In this document: positions 59,485 to 64,000 of the stretch, piece by piece | How the letters are laid out: each line of letters starts with the position of its first letter | Numbering within the stretch: position 1 is the stretch's first letter | Assembly: GCA_016711045.1 (NCBI GenBank) | Contig: JADJTT010000002.1 | Location: 434,001 to 498,000, forward strand | DNA from: Saprospirales bacterium | Lineage (GTDB): Bacteria > Bacteroidota > Bacteroidia > Chitinophagales > Saprospiraceae | Direction of reading: 5' to 3' | DNA length: 64,000 bases | The notes under the pieces: generated by a model | Databases searched by the model: none | The model's input: only the letters and a program-made list of their open reading frames with translations | What the model was told of the DNA's origin: nothing | Made by a program: the position numbers and the translations under genes

Positions 59485-59571
59485 TTATAAGGATATCTGC
59501 GGCCGCACGGCCGCAGATATCCTTATAAAGACTAAATGGGCGGGCTGCGCCCGCCCATTTAGTCTTTATAA
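59485..59571. repeat. Two chained perfect palindromes sharing a TTATAA joint
   Basis: Palindrome A has arms 59485-59505 and 59508-59528 (21 bp, TTATAAGGATATCTGCGGCC outward). Palindrome B has arms 59523-59545 and 59549-59571 (23 bp, TTATAAAGACTAAATGGGCG outward, loop TGC). They overlap by TTATAA at 59523-59528, so only one can be fully formed at a time. The whole 59430-59810 stretch has no protein-coding gene that I can support. Confidence 0.85.
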
Positions 59572-59722
59572 ATTTATTTAGCTTACAAAGCACTGGCAGC
59601 CAGGTACTTAAATTAATTGCTTAATTTTTTTTAATTTTTTTTCACCCCCCATACAGCGTTTTTTCACTTCGTGGCATCTTTTGAATATCACCTAATAGGA
59701 GCTTAACGAGTTTTTCTTCATC

Positions 59723-59758
59723 AAAAGGCGATTCCCACAAGGGATCGCCTTTTTCTTT
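59723..59758 (+). terminator. Intrinsic terminator in the 59.4-59.8 kb gap
   Basis: AAAGGCGATTCCC pairs with GGGATCGCCTTT (one bulged base) around ACAA, followed by TTTTCTTTTC. It is 300 bases past the aminotransferase and before the transporter start, so it could end a long 3' UTR or a separate small RNA. Confidence 0.7.
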
Positions 59759-59810
59759 TCCGTTTCCTGGATAATTTCCGTTGCTTTGCGAGGTAAGGAA
59801 TCTCCGGCCT

Positions 59811-61604
59811 ATGGAACCCCAGGCATTATTAGTTCTTGTTGTGCTGCTTGCTGCACTGGTCTTGTTCATCACCGAATGGCTCAGCATTGATCTGATCGCG
59901 TTGGCGTTGATCCCTACGCTGGTGCTGGCAGGCGTGCTGACCCCGGAAGAAGGCGTAGCCGGCTTTGGCAATTCGGCGACGCTGACGGTGGCTTTTCTTT
60001 TTGCGCTCAGTGGCGCCTTTTTCAAGACGGGTGCTCTCCAGCAATGGCGACCTTATCTCACCAAGGCGTTTAAGAAAAATTTTCTGGGTAGTTTTCTATT
60101 GATGATGCTGGTCGGCGGCACGCTTTCGGCCTTTATCAATAATACTCCGGTGGTCGCAGTTTTTATTCCCATGACCATACAGATTGCGCGCTCCATTGGA
60201 AAAAACCCTTCTCAACTTCTCCTGCCCCTGTGTTTTGCCACTACTGCCGGAGGGACTTGTACCCTCATTGGCACCTCCACCAACCTGCTCGTCAGCGGGA
60301 TTGCGGTGGAGTTGGGATTGCCTGCATTTAGCATGTTCCAGCTGTTTCCCGTGGGCATCGTGCTGCTGACAGTGGCGATCGTGTACCTGCTCTTCATTGG
60401 CAGGCGGTTGCTGCCCAACCGGCCGGAAGAAACGATAGACAACCGGGTGGTCTTGCGCGATTACCTGGTGGAAATCGAGCTCCTTGCCAATTCCCCGCTC
60501 GTGGGGCAAAAGATCATGGATTCCGCGCTCCTTCGGGATCTGGAGTTAGACATCATCGCCATTTACCGGGAAGGAGACCGGTTCATTGTACCTCCCGGGG
60601 ATATGGTCCTTCAGCGCGGTGACATTTTGAAGGTGCGGGGCAACGTAGAAGCGATCAAACAATTGAAAGACCAGTGGGTCGTGCATCCCGGCAAGGCCGT
60701 CCGGATCGGGGATGGAGGGTTACAGGATCCTGCCGGATCGAGCATGATCGAACTGGTGGTCACGGCCAATTCCGAGTTGCAGGGGCAGACCCTTCGCCAG
60801 CTCGATTTTCGCCGGAAATTCCGGGCTATCCCGCTTGCGATCCGGCACCGGGAAGAGATCATTCACGAACACTTGCACGACACCCCTCTTCAGGCAGGCG
60901 ACGTGATCCTGGCCGAAGTGAAGAGCCACTACATTCAAACCCTGAGAAAGTGGGAAACCGAACGGGATAGCCCTTTCATCTTATTATCTGAAGAAGGCCT
61001 GCCGTTTCTCAACAAACGTAAACTGATCCTCGTTTCGGTCATCGCTTTGGGGATCATTCTTTCCGCTTCCCTGGGTTGGATCCCCATCCTGATCGGCAGC
61101 ATTGCCGGGGTAACCCTGCTGGTGATCACCCGTTGCCTCACGATGCGGGAGGTATATGAATCGATCGATTGGAAGGTAGTTTTCCTGCTGGCAGGCTCGC
61201 TAAGTATGGGCATTGCCATGCAAAAAAGCGGGTTGGCACAAACACTGGCCAATGAGCTGGCCCAATTTCTGGGGCCACATGGGCCGGTATTTCTGCTCTC
61301 CGGGATCTACCTGCTCACCATGTTGCTTACGGAAACCATGTCGAACGCGGCTACTGCAGCCCTGGTTACGCCCATTGCCATCGCCATGGCCCAGCAACTC
61401 GGACTCAGTCCTACTCCATTCCTGATGGCCGTGACATTCGCGGCTTCCTCCAGCTTTATGACCCCTATCGGCTACCAGACAAACGCTATGATCTATAGTG
61501 CCGGCAACTACCGCTTCACCGATTTTATCCGGGTTGGGGCGCCGTTGAGCCTGCTTTTCTGGATTTTGGCGACCTTTTTGATCCCCTATTTCTTCCCATT
61601 TTAA
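59811..61604 (+). CDS. SLC13/DASS-family transporter with two RCK-C domains
   Basis: 597 residues from MEPQALLVLVVLLAALVLFI; a start at 59781 would add ten non-hydrophobic residues. N-terminal helices (~1-190) and C-terminal helices (~410-597) form a DASS-type permease, with NSATLTVAFLFALSGAFFKT and AFINNTPVVAVFIPMTIQIA near the first SNT-like substrate loop and LTETMSNAATAALVTPIAIA near the second. Between them lie two TrkA-C (RCK-C) domains (~205-290 and ~300-380). Such proteins move dicarboxylates, sulfate or other anions with Na+ or H+; the substrate is not determined. Confidence 0.88.
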   Translation: MEPQALLVLVVLLAALVLFITEWLSIDLIALALIPTLVLAGVLTPEEGVAGFGNSATLTVAFLFALSGAFFKTGALQQWRPYLTKAFKKNFLGSFLLMMLVGGTLSAFINNTPVVAVFIPMTIQIARSIGKNPSQLLLPLCFATTAGGTCTLIGTSTNLLVSGIAVELGLPAFSMFQLFPVGIVLLTVAIVYLLFIGRRLLPNRPEETIDNRVVLRDYLVEIELLANSPLVGQKIMDSALLRDLELDIIAIYREGDRFIVPPGDMVLQRGDILKVRGNVEAIKQLKDQWVVHPGKAVRIGDGGLQDPAGSSMIELVVTANSELQGQTLRQLDFRRKFRAIPLAIRHREEIIHEHLHDTPLQAGDVILAEVKSHYIQTLRKWETERDSPFILLSEEGLPFLNKRKLILVSVIALGIILSASLGWIPILIGSIAGVTLLVITRCLTMREVYESIDWKVVFLLAGSLSMGIAMQKSGLAQTLANELAQFLGPHGPVFLLSGIYLLTMLLTETMSNAATAALVTPIAIAMAQQLGLSPTPFLMAVTFAASSSFMTPIGYQTNAMIYSAGNYRFTDFIRVGAPLSLLFWILATFLIPYFFPF

Positions 61605-61686
61605 AGCGGTGTGTAAACCATTTTTTACACGTAGTATAAGAAGCTTGCTCCCTTAATTTTCATCACAAAACCCAAGTAGAAGGTAC

Positions 61687-62016
61687 ATGAAAACCATTAT
61701 TCTGCTTCTGCTCTCCAATACCTTCATGACAGCGGCCTGGTATTGGCATTTAAAGCACAAAGAAATTGACCTGTGGAAGGTAATACTGATCAGTTGGGGG
61801 TTGGCTTTTTTTGAATATTGCCTTATGGTTCCTGCCAACCGACTTGGGTATGGGCAGTTCACGGCCTTTCAGCTCAAAATCATTCAGGAAGTGATCAGCC
61901 TTGTCGTTTTTGTGCTCTTTGCCATGATCTATCTAAAGGAGTCGTTTCGATGGAACTACCTGCTCGGTTTCCTGCTGATCGTGGCAGCGGTTTGGGTCGT
62001 TTTCCGGAAGCCATAA
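61687..62016 (+). CDS. DUF486 (DMT-like) small membrane protein
   Basis: 109 residues with four helices (MKTIILLLLSNTFMTAAWYW, WKVILISWGLAFFEYCLM, FQLKIIQEVISLVVFVLFAM, WNYLLGFLLIVAAVWVVF). PANRLGYGQFTAFQLKIIQE near residue 55 is the DUF486 signature. Related to half-size drug/metabolite transporters; transported compound unknown. Single gene with a weak downstream hairpin. Confidence 0.88.
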   Translation: MKTIILLLLSNTFMTAAWYWHLKHKEIDLWKVILISWGLAFFEYCLMVPANRLGYGQFTAFQLKIIQEVISLVVFVLFAMIYLKESFRWNYLLGFLLIVAAVWVVFRKP

Positions 62017-62020
62017 AAAA

Positions 62021-62046
62021 GCCATCCCGGATCGCTCCAGGATGGC
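62021..62046. terminator. Weak hairpin between convergent genes
   Basis: GCCATCC (62021-62027) pairs with GGATGGC (62040-62046); A-run before, CTGATTTTC after. Modest intrinsic terminator serving the DUF486 gene. Confidence 0.45.
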
Positions 62047-62134
62047 CTGATTTTCTATACTCGGGTAATATAATGACTACCCTTCCACTTCCTTTCTCCA
62101 GTATTGACCTGGCCACTTGCTGACCATTAAGGGC

Positions 62135-64000
62135 TTATCTCACAAGGCTCACATCTCCTTTAATCATTTCCACATATCCATCTGTATATTCCACTTCGAC
62201 AAACCAGGCATACACGCCAGGATCAACCGGTTTACCCCGGTGGGCACCATCCCAGCCCATGCTTTCATCGTTGGGCCGGAAATTTTCGGCGTGGAATATG
62301 GACTCCCCCCACCGGTTGAATACCATTAGCGTACGGATCTGTTGCACTTGCGGCCCTGCCTGGATAAAGAACACATCGTTTTTCCCGTCATCGTTTGGGG
62401 AAAAAATATTCGGAATGAAAACCGGGCGTGATTTGTGCACCAGGAGTCGCAACTGATCGCTCGCTTGGCAGGGACCCCAATTCACCGTTACGGTAAACAT
62501 GGCCCCTTCCTGGGGCGCCACGGTCACGGAGGAGCAGAAGACATCGTTACATTCCACAAATTGGGCTGGCGACCAGGTAATCGTGTCCAGTTCCGCAACC
62601 GGGTAGCTGCTCAGCAAGGAAAGAATCAGATTGTCTCCCCATTCCAGGAAATAATTCCCCTCTGCATCAGGTTGGATGGAGGTCACTAATGTAGCCGTCA
62701 ATTCCGCCGGTTCAAAGATGTTTACCAACACTTGAGTTTCACAGCCGTTCGCATCCTCGACGGAGATCAGGTAATCGCCGCCATCCAGGCCTGAAAACTG
62801 CTGCTGGCTACTAAGCGGCTCATTATTGAGGGCAAACAGATAGGGCGGCTTACCGCCTGTAATGGATTCTACAAAGATCACTCCGTCTCCATAACCAAAG
62901 CAACTCACATCCTGGGTTAACACACTCAATACAGGTATGGCTATGTTTTCCATTACCCCCACCTGATCTACCGACATACAACCCGTTTCGGTATTGATGA
63001 CCGCCAACTGATAGGTACCCGGTTGCGAAACCAACAGCGTGGGCTGCGTACCGAGCACGGTGGGCGAGCCTGCCAATGTCCATTCATACGTATACTGCGC
63101 CCCCGCGCTGGAGCCCGAACCACCTATCGTTACAGTCGTCTCATCACAGGTCAGCTCTTGTGGGATGCCTGCATCCGCTACCGGTTTTGGGTGGATGATG
63201 ACTGTCACCGTTTCATAATCGTCAAAACAAGGTGGTTGTGCATCCATGAAATACCGGAACTTGTAGGTTCCTGGAGCTTGGCCGACTGGGTAAAAAGTAC
63301 CACTTGCTGCATTAAACGCCCCTCCGGAAGAAGGCGTGGCGGAAGTTTCCGTCCAGATCCCTCCCATGTCTTCATCCGTTAAAAGGTCGGCCAGATAGAT
63401 CATTGGTCCCTCATTGGCACACAACTCCATTGGAGCAATTGCCGTACCTGCAAATACCGGGTTGTTAACTGTTACTGTGATCGATCCGGAGGCCGTATTG
63501 ATGCAGCCGGTGGCAATGCTTTGCACACTCACAAGCGTATACGTGGTCGTTTGAGTCGGACTGAGGGTCCATGGATGAGAATTGGCAATACTGGTCAGGG
63601 TGATATCCTGTGTTCCGTCATGGAGTACCACGTCATAAAGTCCAAATCCCAGGCTGAAATAGGCGGTAGTAGATTGCCCCAGGCAAATGGGGCCACCTCC
63701 GCTGATCGAGACATTGGGCAAACAATGGAAGATCACCGGCGTACCTACGGCTACGGACAAGCAATCATCACTCAGGTCAACCATGCCCGTACCGTCATTG
63801 TCCCCCACTGCAGAGGATATATAGTACGTCACACCACAATCCATCGTGGCCGGATCGTAAATAAAGTCAGGAGCGCCGTTGACCGCGATGATTGTCCCCA
63901 ACACATCCCCACTGCCGGTGTGCAGCACGTATTCGAGCACGTCATTGGCATCAAATTGAGTGGCTACTGCCGGCGGCGCCGAAGCGGATTCAAACTCGCA
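62135..64000 (-). CDS. Large T9SS-type secreted protein with gliding-motility-associated C-terminal domain (5' end outside window)
   Basis: The frame is open to the window edge on the minus strand, so the N-terminus is missing; 621 residues are visible. Repeated Ig-like/PKD-like units have paired cysteines (DYETVTVIIHPKPVADAG, TYEWTLAGSPTVLGTQPTLL). A SprB-type repeat follows (VSCFGYGDGVIFVESITGGK), and the last ~95 residues are CHU_C-like: VFIPNIFSPNDDGKNDVFFI and LMVFNRWGESIFHAENFRPN, ending VEMIKGDVSLVR. Probably a large adhesin exported by T9SS. Cysteine-rich spacing suggests disulfides. Confidence 0.88.
   Translation of the reverse strand, partial: CEFESASAPPAVATQFDANDVLEYVLHTGSGDVLGTIIAVNGAPDFIYDPATMDCGVTYYISSAVGDNDGTGMVDLSDDCLSVAVGTPVIFHCLPNVSISGGGPICLGQSTTAYFSLGFGLYDVVLHDGTQDITLTSIANSHPWTLSPTQTTTYTLVSVQSIATGCINTASGSITVTVNNPVFAGTAIAPMELCANEGPMIYLADLLTDEDMGGIWTETSATPSSGGAFNAASGTFYPVGQAPGTYKFRYFMDAQPPCFDDYETVTVIIHPKPVADAGIPQELTCDETTVTIGGSGSSAGAQYTYEWTLAGSPTVLGTQPTLLVSQPGTYQLAVINTETGCMSVDQVGVMENIAIPVLSVLTQDVSCFGYGDGVIFVESITGGKPPYLFALNNEPLSSQQQFSGLDGGDYLISVEDANGCETQVLVNIFEPAELTATLVTSIQPDAEGNYFLEWGDNLILSLLSSYPVAELDTITWSPAQFVECNDVFCSSVTVAPQEGAMFTVTVNWGPCQASDQLRLLVHKSRPVFIPNIFSPNDDGKNDVFFIQAGPQVQQIRTLMVFNRWGESIFHAENFRPNDESMGWDGAHRGKPVDPGVYAWFVEVEYTDGYVEMIKGDVSLVR

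Noticed and set aside
59642..60025. 127-codon minus-strand frame in the 59.6-60.0 kb region
   Set aside because: Most of it is antisense to the transporter start, and it runs through the terminator; only its last ~40 codons look protein-like and have no start of their own.
1..64000. tRNA, rRNA, riboswitch or replication-origin sequences
   Set aside because: I looked through all intergenic gaps for cloverleaf, conserved rRNA or known riboswitch cores and saw none; a covariance-model scan would be decisive.

Overview
The window comes from a chromosome of the phylum Bacteroidota, most likely order Saprospirales (Lewinella/Haliscomenobacter-like). This is inferred from proteins ending in Por/T9SS secretion tails or gliding-motility-associated C-terminal domains, TAnnTTTG promoter elements, the order ftsX-DUF3098-uppP-truB, a long multi-spanning signal peptidase I, a GTP-type PEP carboxykinase, a single-chain iron-sulfur serine dehydratase, and a caspase fused to a FISUMP domain. 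Genes are dense on both strands. I found no rRNA, tRNA or CRISPR array.

Layout. 1-5 kb: end of a multi-heme cytochrome, an RsmF-like rRNA methyltransferase, a membrane-anchored AraC regulator and two small secreted proteins. 4.9-6 kb: a 110-bp MITE-like element, then the nitrosative/oxidative repair gene ric behind a palindromic operator. 6-16 kb: mostly minus-strand housekeeping genes (sdaA-metK, an FAH-family hydrolase, trpS, ridA, rpmF, yceD), a frameshifted gliding-motility-type secreted protein and an HU/SPOR-domain protein. 16-23 kb: LVIVD propeller lipoprotein, pckG, a VapBC-like toxin-antitoxin pair whose toxin is split at a T6 run, pdxJ, a CPBP protease and cdsA. 23.2-25.1 kb: a REP-associated tyrosine transposase (RAYT) between two arrays of 93-bp tandem REP units. 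25-36 kb: fused trehalose-6-phosphate synthase/phosphatase, an unknown helical protein, rpsP, a large PKD-domain T9SS cargo, a TonB-dependent receptor, rpe and a 3'-5' exonuclease. 36-43 kb: coiled-coil membrane protein, DUF1573, lepB, ftsX, DUF3098, uppP and truB. 42.7-46 kb: caspase-FISUMP membrane protein and a secreted alpha/beta hydrolase. 46-53 kb: envelope genes (gpsA, two GT2 glycosyltransferases, YfhO-like protein, flippase). 53-64 kb: a 1429-residue secreted metalloprotease in line with a sulfotransferase-like and a class IV aminotransferase gene, an SLC13/RCK transporter, a DUF486 protein and a partial gliding-motility-type adhesin.

The most unusual content is non-coding. (1) The RAYT gene is bracketed by 30-bp perfect inverted repeats, and REP units supply the TAG stop codons of cdsA, RAYT and the trehalose gene. 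(2) Heptanucleotide GTGA-type tandem repeats, with different unit sequences, sit in six gaps and often touch stop codons. (3) Many gaps hold long perfect palindromes of unrelated sequence, some between divergent genes where they cannot be terminators. (4) A 20-bp palindromic motif recurs at 16.4 and 59.5 kb. The second copy precedes chained palindromes and a terminator, which together could be a small-RNA locus.
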